A DNA stretch of 64,000 bases from Meconema thalassinum (taxonomy: Eukaryota; Arthropoda; Insecta; Orthoptera; Tettigoniidae), in assembly GCA_946902985.2 (NCBI GenBank), contig OX336388.2, positions 369,135,387 through 369,199,386 on the forward strand, in the 5' to 3' direction. Shown here piece by piece: positions 46,167 to 56,266 of the stretch. Position 1 is the first letter of the stretch, and the number at the start of each line of letters is the position of its first letter. The position numbers and the translations under genes were made by a program. The notes beneath the pieces are model-generated. The model worked only from the letters and a program-made list of their open reading frames with translations. It searched no databases and was not told where the DNA came from.

Positions 46167-46560
46167 ACCACCTCGTTGCGTAGTGGCTGGCTCTCTTGGC
46201 TCTCCCATGGAGGCCCGGGTTCGATTCCCAGCTCTGCCAACAAATTGAATTCTAGTCTGAGGGCTGGAACCGGGTACACTCAGCCTCGTGAGGAAAATCT
46301 GAAAAGAGGCGGGTTCGATTATCACCTCAACCATCTTGGAAGTGGTTTTCCGTGGTTTCCCACTTCTACTTCAGGTGAATGCCGGGGTGGTTCCTAAATT
46401 TAGGCCACGGCCGCCTCTTTCCCAATCCTCATCTGAATTACAATTACACACAGCCATCACAATAACGCAGGTTATCAGACAAATTCCACTCACACACAAG
46501 TGCACGGGGCTTCATGATCACGATGTTGCAAACCCCCTAAATGAATCAACAACAACAAAT
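46167..46560 (+). repeat. tRNA-headed SINE, family E (copy 3)
   Basis: Flanked by CTATTATTAAGAA / CTATTATTAAGGAA. Head with A-box-like TTGCGTAGTGGCTGG and B-box GGTTCGATTCCC. The body has AAGTGGTTTTCCGTGGTTTC and CGCAGGTTATCAGACAAATT, and the tail is ATCAACAACAACAA. This is the best-preserved family E copy here. Confidence 0.88.
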
Positions 46561-46574
46561 CTATTATTAAGGAA

Positions 46575-46771
46575 TGGTCAGGGAAAGGAATTTGGAATGA
46601 ATTCGACCGTGGACATGTTGAAAGGAACCGTCCCGGCATTTGCCTGGTGGTGAAAATGGGTAATCCACGAAAACCATATTCAGGATGTCCGAGGTGGGAT
46701 TCGAATCCTCGCTCTCCCCATGCCAGCAAGGCATGAGCTAGCGCGTTAGTGCTCTCAGCCACCGTGGTCGG
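46575..46771 (-). repeat. tRNA-headed SINE, short (family F)
   Basis: Minus-strand head CCACGGTGGCTGAGAGCAC with B-box GATTCGAATCCC near 46700. The body has GGCAAATGCCGGGACGG. Its 3' side abuts the target duplication of the family E SINE, so family E inserted at or near its end. Confidence 0.75.
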
Positions 46772-47188
46772 TTATTTACTGTTGCACGGTACTTAAATGT
46801 CTTCAAACGACTAAGAAATAGAAGGGGATATCCTACAATTCAATGAAATTGATCTTTTTTTTTTTTCGAATTTTAGTTAACGTATTAAAAATGTGTTAAA
46901 TAAGATGTCAGTAGTTATAGGCTGTTGCTGAAAGTCGTTTCTTACGGCTCACATCGCAATTAAATGTCAAGTTGACACTTGAGTACCGGTAACGCCCACA
47001 TTTTTGGCAAGGTGTGCGTATTTTAGATATAAATTCCCTATTTCGAACTTTGCGGAGGTGCAGTACGATCTGGTGGCACAGCATTGTGGCTACATTGCGC
47101 TTGAATTCTAGCGTAGCAAAGGATTCAGCTCGGCAGTTGTTTGTTTGGTGTTGTTTACCGACAGCACATTTGTTAGTTTGTTTTGGTA
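46772..47188. other. No gene seen
   Basis: AT-rich; a T run at 46855-46866. Nothing assigned. Confidence 0.4.
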
Positions 47189-47200
47189 ATTAAACAATTA

Positions 47201-47780
47201 GTCGCCTCCGTAGCGTAGCGGTCAGCATGGTTAGCTGCCGCCCCGGAGGTCCTGGGTTCGATTCCCGGCTCTGCCACGAAATTTCAAAAGTGGTACGAGG
47301 ACTGGAACGGAGTCTACTCAGCCTCGGGTGGCCCAAATGAGTAGAGGGGGTTCGATTCCCCCTCAGCCATCCTCGAAGAGGTTTTCCGTGGTTTCCCACT
47401 TCGTCTTCGGGCAAATGCCGGGATGGTACCTTCTTCAAGGCCACGGCCGCCTCCTTCCCTCTTCCTTGCCTATCCATCCTCACCATCCCTCACCTTCCCT
47501 CATGAGGCCCCTGTTCGCTTTGCAGGTGAGGCCGCCTGGGCAAGGTGCCAATCCCACCTCACCAGTTGTATCCCTTCCGATTCGATGTTCCCAGCTCTAG
47601 GACACTGCCCGTAGAGGCAGACAGGTTTTTCTCCGGGTACTCCGGTTTTCCATGTCACAATTTAATTCCAGAAACACTCTCCACTATCATTTCATTTCAT
47701 CTGTCATCCATTGAATCATTGGTGAGTTCCCTCGCTGAGTCCGTGGGTTCCACCAACCTGGAGGGTAACCGACTAAAAAA
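47201..47780 (+). repeat. tRNA-headed SINE, family D, carrying a patch of SINE A
   Basis: A 12-bp duplication AATTAAACAATT flanks it (47189-47200, 47781-47792). Head GCCTCCGTAGCGTAGCGG with B-box GGTTCGATTCCCGG near 47250. The body includes GCCACGGCCGCCTCCTTCC and ends CTCGCTGAGTCCGTGGG ... TGGAGGGTAACC. Positions 47614-47721 are not family D: they match the middle of the family A SINE at 48203-48310 over 107 of 108 bases. Confidence 0.88.
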
Positions 47781-48106
47781 AATTAAACAATTCTTTTAGA
47801 ATGCATCTATCTGGCCTACGTGTAGAATAGTAAAAAGGAGGCCGGTAGTGAAAGTGAAATACTGGTGATAATGATGTACCAGTGATTGTTAGGATAGCTA
47901 ATGTAGTTTCATCTCCAGGTACTAGTGGGACAGAAATTCCCGTTAAAAGGCCTAGTACGTTAGGATCGATAGTCTCTGTGCCTAAACAAATAAGAATGAC
48001 AAGTTTGTACCTATTAATAACCCCTGGCACTACTGTCCGTGAAGGGCCTAGGCCTACTAAGCGCCCACTGCACAGCCATTTGGCCTGCTGATATTGGGGT
48101 GAGTAA

Positions 48107-48434
48107 GCCTCCGTGGCAAGGCGGCAGCACGCTGGACTCTCACCGCTGGGTCCGTGGTTCAAATCCCGGCCACTCCATGTGAGATTTGTGCTGGAAAAAG
48201 CGGAGGCAGACAGGTTTTTCTCCGGGTACTCCGGTTTTCCATGTCACAATTTAATTCCAGAAACACTCTCCACTATCATTTCATTTCATCTGTCATCCAT
48301 TGAATTATTGCCCCAGGGGAGTGAGACAGGCTTCGGCAGCCGGCTTAGTTCATATCCTCGCCGCAAGATGGGCTTGAATCATTCAATTCCCCGACCCTGT
48401 TGGAGGACTGGAAACAGGCTGTGGATTTTCATTT
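48107..48434 (+). repeat. tRNA-headed SINE, family A (copy 2)
   Basis: Head GCCTCCGTGGCAAGGCGGC with B-box GGTTCAAATCCC. The body has TTTCTCCGGGTACTCCGG and the end is AGGCTGTGGATTTTC. It directly abuts the start of the split F1 copy at 48436. Target duplication not recognised. Confidence 0.88.
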
Positions 48435-48435
48435 T

Positions 48436-49147
48436 TAGCCTACTTTTCACATTTTGCAAAAATGAGGAAAAAGTAGTCTTATGAGATCGATCCGGGAAAA
48501 TGTGTGTCTGTCTGTCTGTCAGTCAGTCTGTCTGTCCTTCTGTCTGTCTGTCTGTCTGGCTGTGTGTATGTCCCCTTATCAACTCCTAAACGGCTGCAGA
48601 AATCAAAACCAAATTTAGTATGAGTAAAGATGTGCACCGGAATAGCTCACGTCCATATTTGAAAATGATGTCAGTGCTACCAACTGCTGAAAAAACGCAC
48701 TAGAAATTTGAGCTCCATGTTGGATATCTTGCAAGGTATGCATAGGAGCTATTCCAAAATTGGCACACATGTAGATAATACTATTTCAGTTTAATTTCCA
48801 GGAGGCCATCCATGACAGTGTTGCCAAAATAATGTTAAGCCTTCTGATAGGTCCAATGTTTAAATGCATATAACTTCTACACTATCAACTGGATTTCAAC
48901 CAAATTTTGTATGTAATATCTGTACATAAACAGATATGACTGAGTGTATTCTTACGAGCCACCAGGGCTGTCAACTGTTAATAATTGCTCTCTCTATTTT
49001 TTTTAAATCCAAATACCAATATATCAGAAAGTATGCAAGCCAACAGCTTTAAACTATGCACACGTATATTCTGACATTTTAGATTAATTTGCAGTAACTG
49101 TATATACGTCAGTTCTACCAACATGATTATAAGCTTGCTGATAGTAC
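48436..49147 (+). repeat. F1-type repeat copy E, left part (split)
   Basis: Same start and body as copy D at 36901 (TAGCCTACTTTTCAC hairpin, (TCTG)n, CCTTATCAACTCCTAAACGGC). It stops at GATAGTAC 49147, where the LTR retrotransposon begins, and resumes at 60137. Confidence 0.8.
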
Positions 49148-52072
49148 TGTACCGTTTTCTTTTATTCGGCCTGGTTTACGGTACATGTACCTATACGAAC
49201 CGCTACACCACACGGCAAGTTTTGACCTAGTTTTGACAGCGCGCATAGCCATGTGATCGCTTGCTCAGCTGTTGTCTCATCAATAACCTTCGGAAGAGAG
49301 TGTTTCGCTCGTAGGCCGCGAGGATGCGCAGGTGTCCTTGAGCTGGCAGTAGTGGGGGATTGACATTTATATTTGAATATTATTTGGAAATGAGATACAG
49401 ATATGATGTCAAGTATATACTTGAGTTCGATATTACAGCAGAGAGGGACAATGCAGTCGTGCTTTTTAATAATGGCATCTGTAACATCAAGAATATAGAT
49501 TTATATATCGACCTGTCTCAGAGAGATCGTCTTGTCATGCGCAGTAGAGACAGTGCGCGAGTTGCCTCCTGCAGGCCGACACAGGTGCGCGACTGGCAGA
49601 ACACGTTTCAACTCAGACGAATTCACGCCTAAGCAGAACTTGTATCGCAATGTTGTTTCGGCTGGAAGAAGTGTCAAGCTATGTTGAATTCACGGCGGTG
49701 CTAGTTGACATTTTATACATCGTGTGGTGACGGATTAAGGTCATTATCATAAAAGTTCAGTGTCGAATGAGAACTTCAGTCGTCAGAGCGCCTGGCATTG
49801 TATGCGGGCAGTATTCTGTTAGTGGAATCACTCTTTTCACGAGTTACGGAGCGAAGTGGAGTGATACATAAAGGAGGCTTGTTTCTGAAGTCTATGCATA
49901 CAGGGAAGGCATGCTATCTTTTCTCACGCCAAGACTATTGCAACTAAATATCAAGTACATTCCGAGTAAAGCTTTTTAACAATGTACAGTGCTTGGAAGT
50001 CCGAGGTGTTGGGGGAGATATTTAGAATGCATATAAACATATTAGCCATGAGCGGCTAGGCATTTTAGTGTGGACATCGCTCTCCAAGCAAATGCAGCGG
50101 ACGTCACGAGTAACCACGATGCCGTTTGCGAAGTGGATCATAGCATATTCGCGACGCGGGCTATTGGCTTGTGCAACATGAACTTTTGGTAACATGCAGC
50201 CGAAAATAACTCAGGCTACCGTCATGTATTCACTTGCTTATCGAAATGTTGCATTTGCGCGCTTGATGTATTTCCGAACCGGCCTGGAACTATTCGAAAT
50301 TCGGGCTAGGACAATTTCCGAGATGAGGAAGCAGTTCGTTTACTACCAGTGGACTTGGGACGTTGGAGTAAGGGATCCCCAGTGCGTTCATTGGAAATTG
50401 GAATGGAACCGTGTAGTCCTGCCACACCATGGTGGAATCAGATGGTGGGCATCTTCACGCTCCATATTGCCTTCGAGAATCTCCAGCCAGGTAGAGAATC
50501 TACTTTTCATGTAGCGTTGCAAGGTAGATAGTCCAGTTTAAACACTTTGCCATCTATTTTTTTTTTCATTTTGAGTAGTATGATTGTGGAGTGGAGTTTA
50601 TGCATGGCTATTCCATGTCATGTGTGACTTAATTTTCAGTCGAGTTTAGGCCTGATTAACCAGGTGCACTGATTTCATAACATTTTATTATGAATTAATT
50701 GTTCATTTTCAGCTTAATAATCTATTAAATTAAATTCATTAAATTTATTCCGAACTTCTTGATTGTGAAGAACAGATCTTCGTAGGGGAAGAAATCTACG
50801 TTATTCTCATAGGGAATTGTTACTATTTTTTTTTCATCAAGCTTTGGCTTAAGGGGTCATCGTTCCCTTATTTCTGTTTGGAATTTCGGATTTTTTTTCT
50901 TATGCGCTCATGTATTATTATTATTAAATTACAGTATAGGATGTGGAATTTGATCATTCCTTTAGAATGGGAATTTTCTTTTCTCTTGAGGGTAAGGGAG
51001 GTCATACTGCAATTCTAATGTGTCAACAGAATTTAACTGGAGTCGTTATCTGGATACATGCTGTAGATTCAGTTTGATTTTCGTGAATTCTCTTGAGGGG
51101 ACATTTCTATTTTTATCTGATCAACGTTAACGTTTGATTTTGTAGTCACGTGTACTTGGATACACCTCGTTAATTTTTATATTTATTAATAGTGCTATAA
51201 CTGAACTTAGATTCAGTATTTCGAGTTTTTCTTGTTTAGAACATTGCTTTAAAGAACTATTTGAAGAACAAGAATCTTTTACGAGACAGATCCCAGGGAT
51301 TAACTTTAAGGGGAAATGAATTCTTATGTGACTGTGAATACAACTCTGTAAGGCAAGCTTTTTGTGATCCAGTGCACTTGATTATGTAGCCACTCATGTT
51401 AAATTTATGTTGCATTGGATTGAGAAATCATAATAATTAAGAAATACAGCTGATCATATCTGATCACTTGTTATCGAATAAAATAATCACCATGTGGGTA
51501 ATAGTGTGTGAAGAAACGTCAATGGGCGTGTTATATATTTACGGTGGTACTCGTTGAAGTACGTTCATATTAAAATGCTAGTAAAAGCATCATGTGTAAT
51601 GCGATTATAAAATATAAACTTGGTATTGTTGGTGGTAATGCCCACCGTATTCAGAAATCGAGGTCATGAGTGACCATTTTTATGACAGTAATTCTTTTAT
51701 CAAGCCTCAGAGTTTGTTTTTGTGTGGCATCCCCATTTAATTAATTCTTCGGTTGTGCTCAGTTTATAAGATTTAAGCAATGCTAGATATGATTCACGAT
51801 CGTTATATTTTAAATTCTGGATGAATTTAAATAAGTACATTCATACTGAAATATTATTGAATCTTTGGAGATTCTGAATTACGAATTTCACGTCTTTTTA
51901 GCTTGAGTGTTTGATTGATAAAAATACATTTTGAATACATTGCTAAAGCAATATGAGTTATGCAATTTCAATTTTGACAAAGCAGATAAGGAGTACAGAA
52001 TTACCTGTTTGGAAAGGCATTTACATATGAAGGTGTAATAACATAAATAATGATTTCACTGTAAATAAGTAA

Positions 52073-52112
<40 letters not shown>

Positions 52113-52667
52113 GAAATAATTCACGTGTTCTCCAATGTTGGAATGGGTGGAAGAACCATTAAGGTGATTTGTCTAATTTTTTGGGGTTTTTCTATTGTTC
52201 GCATGATTATCTATTTCTATTGAGGGTAAAATGCACTCTTGGTCCATGGGGACTGTTAATGCATTTATTGGCATGAATCCAGTGCCCAGTTTCTTCGTTT
52301 GTGTCCAGTCGAGGACAATTTGGTCTGACCTTCTGTCAGATTTCTTTTGAAATAAATTTTTTGTCAGTTCTTTTAATCGCGTGATGTGATGATTTACAGA
52401 AGTATAAAGAGGTCGCATTAAGGGGGGCCACAGCTAGATATTTCTAGAGTTTCCCACACTCCTGAGAGGGTGTTTGCCCACGATTCTCGTGTTCTTAGAG
52501 CTGTTCGCTGTTATGCTTTGGTCGTGCTTAATGCCACCTCTGTTAGGTTTTACTGCACCCTATTACTCCTTTTCCCTGTTGGTAGGATTTGGGGACTTTC
52601 CTAAGGTCCTACGATCCAGCTACCATCGAGGGATTTCAACAGGTAAAGTGTAGGTATTTCGGGCACA
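49148..52667 (+). repeat. 5' LTR of element 2
   Basis: 3520 bp. By eye it differs from the 3' LTR by roughly 1-2% (mostly transitions and homopolymer lengths), excluding the SINE and a ~15-bp indel near the end (52601 versus 60054). It includes a (TA)n tract at 52078-52110. Open stretches at 49360 and 50194 recur in the 3' LTR but are shortened there by new stops, so they are not supported as genes. Confidence 0.92.
52641..52650 (+). promoter_or_regulatory. Candidate splice donor in the LTR end
   Basis: ACAG|GTAAAGTG with GT at 52643, 25 nt before the LTR end. With the acceptor at 53533 it would remove an 891-nt leader including the primer-binding site, leaving gag ATG 23 nt from the junction. 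Confidence 0.5.
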
Positions 52668-52673
52668 GTAAAT

Positions 52674-52688
52674 TGGCGGCCCAAACTT
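52674..52688 (+). other. Putative primer-binding site
   Basis: TGGCGGCCCAAACTT, six nt after the LTR end. It begins with the TGG that pairs with a tRNA CCA end and resembles the TGGCGCCCAA-type sites of many Ty3 elements with an extra G. The tRNA is not assigned. Confidence 0.5.
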
Positions 52689-53556
52689 AAGGGGCATCGA
52701 ATAGAGATATCGTGTCTTTATGGGAGGTGCCAATTGAGTAAAATGGCATACAGATGATGGACTCGAGAAAACTGGAATACCAGAGACGGGAACATAGTTT
52801 GAGGCCATTATAGATGTCGAACCTCGTGGAAGGGCATCTGACTGGTGATATGACGCCATTTCATGATCGTTTCGAATCTTGCTTTCGAACACGTGGTGAC
52901 GTTATGTGCTAGTCAATTCCGACAACATTACAGCGATCAATTGTGAACTCGTTGAATGAACGTAGGGAAATAATGGTTCACCAATGTTTTTAGCTCAAGA
53001 TATTGGAATTCATTCGTGAATAAAGCAATTAAGAGTATTCTCGACCTACACGGCATACGTGTAGAATTGCAACCATTAATAGATTTTGTGTTTTTTAAGT
53101 GGTGCTGCACTGATTTGGAAATAATATACGACTAGCGCCAAGATTAATGAAAGGCATTCTCTGAAAAACTGAATTGACTTGATCAGTCGAGTAGGGCGTT
53201 GAGATGTAGCTCGTGGGTGAGTTGCACTCAAGGTGTCCCATTTTCTTGCAACCGGCGGATGGGTATTTCTGAGCCCATTTTAAATGTAAAACCATTTCCA
53301 TTAATTTAAAGATGGTCATAATAGGAATACTTAGGATATATACTGATATAAATCATCACACATAGTACGAGTAGGTTCTGGGAATTCCTCGATTCTAACA
53401 TCGAGCACTGATTGATAATTTTAATTATATTTTAAGTTAACGCAACACAATCAAGAAGTTTGTATGATGGCAAATGTGGTTTACTCTGTGATGTCTTTGC
53501 TTTGTTTGGTGGAGTGGTGTCCATGTGTTTCAGCTTTTGTGTGATATATATTTGAT
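52689..53556 (+). other. Leader of element 2
   Basis: Non-coding leader of about 870 nt. It ends with a pyrimidine-rich acceptor TGTGTTTCAG (53524-53533) shortly before the gag ATG. Confidence 0.55.
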
Positions 53557-54645
53557 ATGTCTGAGAACGATGGAAAAGGATCTCCTAGTGAGATAGAGAA
53601 ACTTTATAAACTGCTTCAGGAACAGATGCAGATCCAAGATGCTCTTGCAGAGAGTATAAAAGGCTCTTTAAATGACCTTCAGTCCGGCAACAGAGACCTT
53701 AGAGCTAGGCAAAATCAAACGCAGACTAGTATAGAACAAATGCAATTCATTCAAAATCAAACGCAGACTAGTCTAGAACAAATGCAATCTAGTCAAAGTC
53801 AAATACAGATTAGTATAAAACAAATGCAGAGTAGTCAAAGTCAAATGCAGAGTAGTCAAACAAAAATAGAAGCAGACATTTATAGCATTCAGTCGAAAAT
53901 TTTTAAGGTTGAATCCAGTCAAAGTCAAATGCAGGCTAGTCAGAACCAGATGCAAACATGTCAAAATATTATTGAAGTTAAAGTCACTAATGTACAGGAA
54001 GATGTAACTAACATCCAGTCTAAATTTAGCATTGTAGAAGCTAATCAAAACCTTATGCAAATCCAGATTAATGAAATAGAGAAAACTAATAAAGATTTCC
54101 AATTGGAAATTAAATTAGATTTAGATATCAGTAAACGGTTGGCAAAGGATAATTTGGAAGCTTTGCAACTACAATTCACTAACGACACTATCAATACTCA
54201 GGCTTCCATAGATCAATTGAGAACTGAAATGAATTCTTTTCGAGTTCAAGTCAGTGATCATAATAAGTTAATGAAATATGACTTTGACATAGATCTTAAG
54301 GCAATTGTTAAAGAAAACATAGACTTGTTAAGAAATGGTATGCTTAGGATTAATGAAGATTATTTCACTGAGATGAAACAGGAAATGGAACAAAAACTTG
54401 CCACTAGCGAATTAAAAGCTACTAAAAAAATATTAGATGTGAGGGAGGATGTCGATAAGAAGATTACTGTTCTTCAAATTTCTCAAACAGATAATTTAAT
54501 CAGTCTAGAAAATAAATTAAAGTCCATTGAGGTTAAGGTGGATCAGAACAAGATAGAACTGAACGAAGACAGGGAAAAGAAAACTTCGGAATTAAATGCA
54601 ATTCGAGCACAATTAGAAACCATTAACCTTGGGGGGGAATGTTAA
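53557..54645 (+). pseudogene. gag: Element 2 gag, N-terminal coiled-coil region
   Basis: 362 codons from ATG 53557. After a short head, residues about 52-110 consist of a 14-residue (42-bp) tandem repeat of the form NQTQTSIEQMQSSQ and variants with SQSQMQ. A long K/E/D/N/Q-rich coiled coil follows. The frame stops at about 54643 just after a run of seven G (54630-54636); the next gag segment is in frame 2, so a one-base indel in the G run breaks it. The segment corresponds to 373-1900 of element 1, though sequence identity is low. Confidence 0.8.
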
Positions 54646-55111
54646 CGTAGAAAGTATTAAGGAGCAATTAAGGTCAAGCTGGAATAGCGACTTTCACGCT
54701 GCTTTAGATCAAATGGAACCTAGATTACAGGAAAGAGATGAAGCTTTGCCACATGAGTCTCCTGACATTGGGATTAGTCCTCAGTCTAGAGTTGCGGAAC
54801 TGTTAGGTCCAACTCAACCCAATTTGACTCAGCCTCATTTCACGCAACTACAACCATATGGGTACACTTATCCCAACACAACGGTCAATACAGGTGGTTA
54901 TATACACAGGCCTGTTGAAAGAGCGTCCAACATCACTGTTATTAGAAATTTTGAGGACAAACCTCGCAAATTCAGTAATTTAGATGGGACTACCCCTCTC
55001 GAATTTATTCGTGGATTAAGGGATTACTTCGTGGAATCGCAGGTGCCACGCGAACGTGAACTTAGAGTAGTGGAGCGCTATTTGACTGATGCCCCACTTC
55101 AGTGGTATTAG
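54629..55111 (+). pseudogene. gag: Element 2 gag, middle part
   Basis: Frame 2 continuation. Contains a Pro/Gln/Thr-rich linker, then the capsid-like block VIRNFEDKPRKFSNLDG shared with element 1 and the RELRVVERYL block. It ends at an in-frame TAG (55109-55111) right after LQWY. The frame remains open a little beyond, then shifts near 55160-55170 in an A run. Confidence 0.85.
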
Positions 55112-55182
55112 GCGTTTAGGTACACCTTCAATAATTTCGAGGAGTTTGCTGACGCATTCATCAAAAATTCTGGAGCATTGAA

Positions 55183-55953
55183 GTGCAACAGAATATAAGG
55201 TCAGAAGTTTACTCGAGAAAGTATGCAAATACAGGTCCCACAAGCTACGCGGAGTACTTTGCGTGTCAGCTCTCGAAACTGCGGTTTCTGCAACCCCCGA
55301 TGACCGAGAGTCAGTTAGTGGAAGCTATATCGCAGCAACTTCCCGTGGATGTCAGAAAGTCAATAATTTCATCAGGAGTGACTGACTTAGCAACGATGGA
55401 CGTCTTGCTACGTCGTTTGGACCACGTAAACGCAATGTCAACACCAATCGTATCGCGTGCTAGTCGACAGGAGTCTAAAGGGATCAACACGGTAGTAATG
55501 AACCGAACCCAGCAAATGGATCAGGTCAGATCCGATCAGAGGAATGCGGAAAGGACAGGGCAAACTCGAAACCACTACCAAAAGGATGAGAGATACCAAA
55601 ACCAGTATAGGGAATACACGGAACCACCGTGGCAGAGACGTTATGAGGAACGAAATTTCTATAGAAGGGACTACGGCAAGAACCGTAACAATTATCGTGA
55701 TGCGCCTTATGACACTAATTACAGACCACGTCAGGGGTACAGCAGGTACAAGAACTATAGGACGGAAGAGTTTTATCGAAGGAGAGACCAGGAAAGGCTC
55801 ACAGGGGAGCAGGAAAAGTCCGATGGGGAAGGACGAAGGAAGAAAGATGATAGGAGAAAGGATACAATAAATGATGCTCATGCAAGTACTAGTCGCCAGG
55901 GTAGCAGTGAAAGAACCCCAGAAAGAGATAAAGATAAAGATAAAAGAAAATGA
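55183..55953 (+). pseudogene. gag: Element 2 gag, C-terminal part
   Basis: Frame 1. Begins with RSEVYSRKYANTGPTSYAEY and LRFLQPPMTESQLVEAI, matching element 1 gag. It ends in a strongly basic, Arg/Tyr/Asn-rich tail with an acidic-basic KDKDKDKRK end, a likely nucleic-acid-binding region without a zinc knuckle. The three gag pieces together need two frame changes and read-through of one stop, so this copy does not encode a normal gag. Confidence 0.85.
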
Positions 55954-56053
55954 GGAACAAGAAATTAGAGATAACAGGTAATGCTGCACTACCATTGGGA
56001 TATACCAAGAAAGAGAGATAAGGAAGAGGCTAGAGAAATCAGTAGCCGAGGAA

Positions 56054-56176
56054 ACGTTCCGAATAGCTCGATGCTTTGGGAACAATTGTTATGAAGTCAC
56101 CAGCATAGATGGAAGGGATATTATAGGTCGCTTCAACGCCAAGAACATGCGCAGATACTACAAGAAGTTAGTTTAA
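56054..56176 (+). pseudogene. pol: Element 2 integrase C-terminal remnant
   Basis: Encodes FRIARCFGNNCYEVTS, then FNAKNMRRYYKK and a TAA at 56174-56176. It aligns with the end of element 1 pol (FRIEAVYGNNCYELYD ... YNAKNLNKYFKR), so the remnant fixes the 3' deletion end at the integrase C-terminal domain. About 100 bp of linker-like sequence separates it from gag. Confidence 0.88.
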
Positions 56177-56249
56177 CTCTGTATGTAGCCATGTATTGCA
56201 GCGGGAATATCTGGAATGATGAAATAAAAGTCGAGCAAACTTTTATTTG

Positions 56250-56266
56250 AGGTGTTAGGAGAGAGA
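56250..56266 (+). other. Polypurine tract of element 2
   Basis: AGGTGTTAGGAGAGAGA directly before the 3' LTR TG at 56267. Confidence 0.75.

Noticed and set aside
47201..47275. tRNA gene candidates at SINE heads (also 24810, 26595, 45480, 46690, 48107, 59340, 61020)
   Set aside because: Box A/B motifs are present, but each continues into a SINE body with a target duplication or tail; cloverleaf pairing is poor.
49360..50531. Open frames within the LTRs, seen in both copies
   Set aside because: Duplicated only because they lie in LTRs. The 3' copy has acquired stops (near 56714 and 57394), and no motif is present, so there is no sign of selection for a protein.
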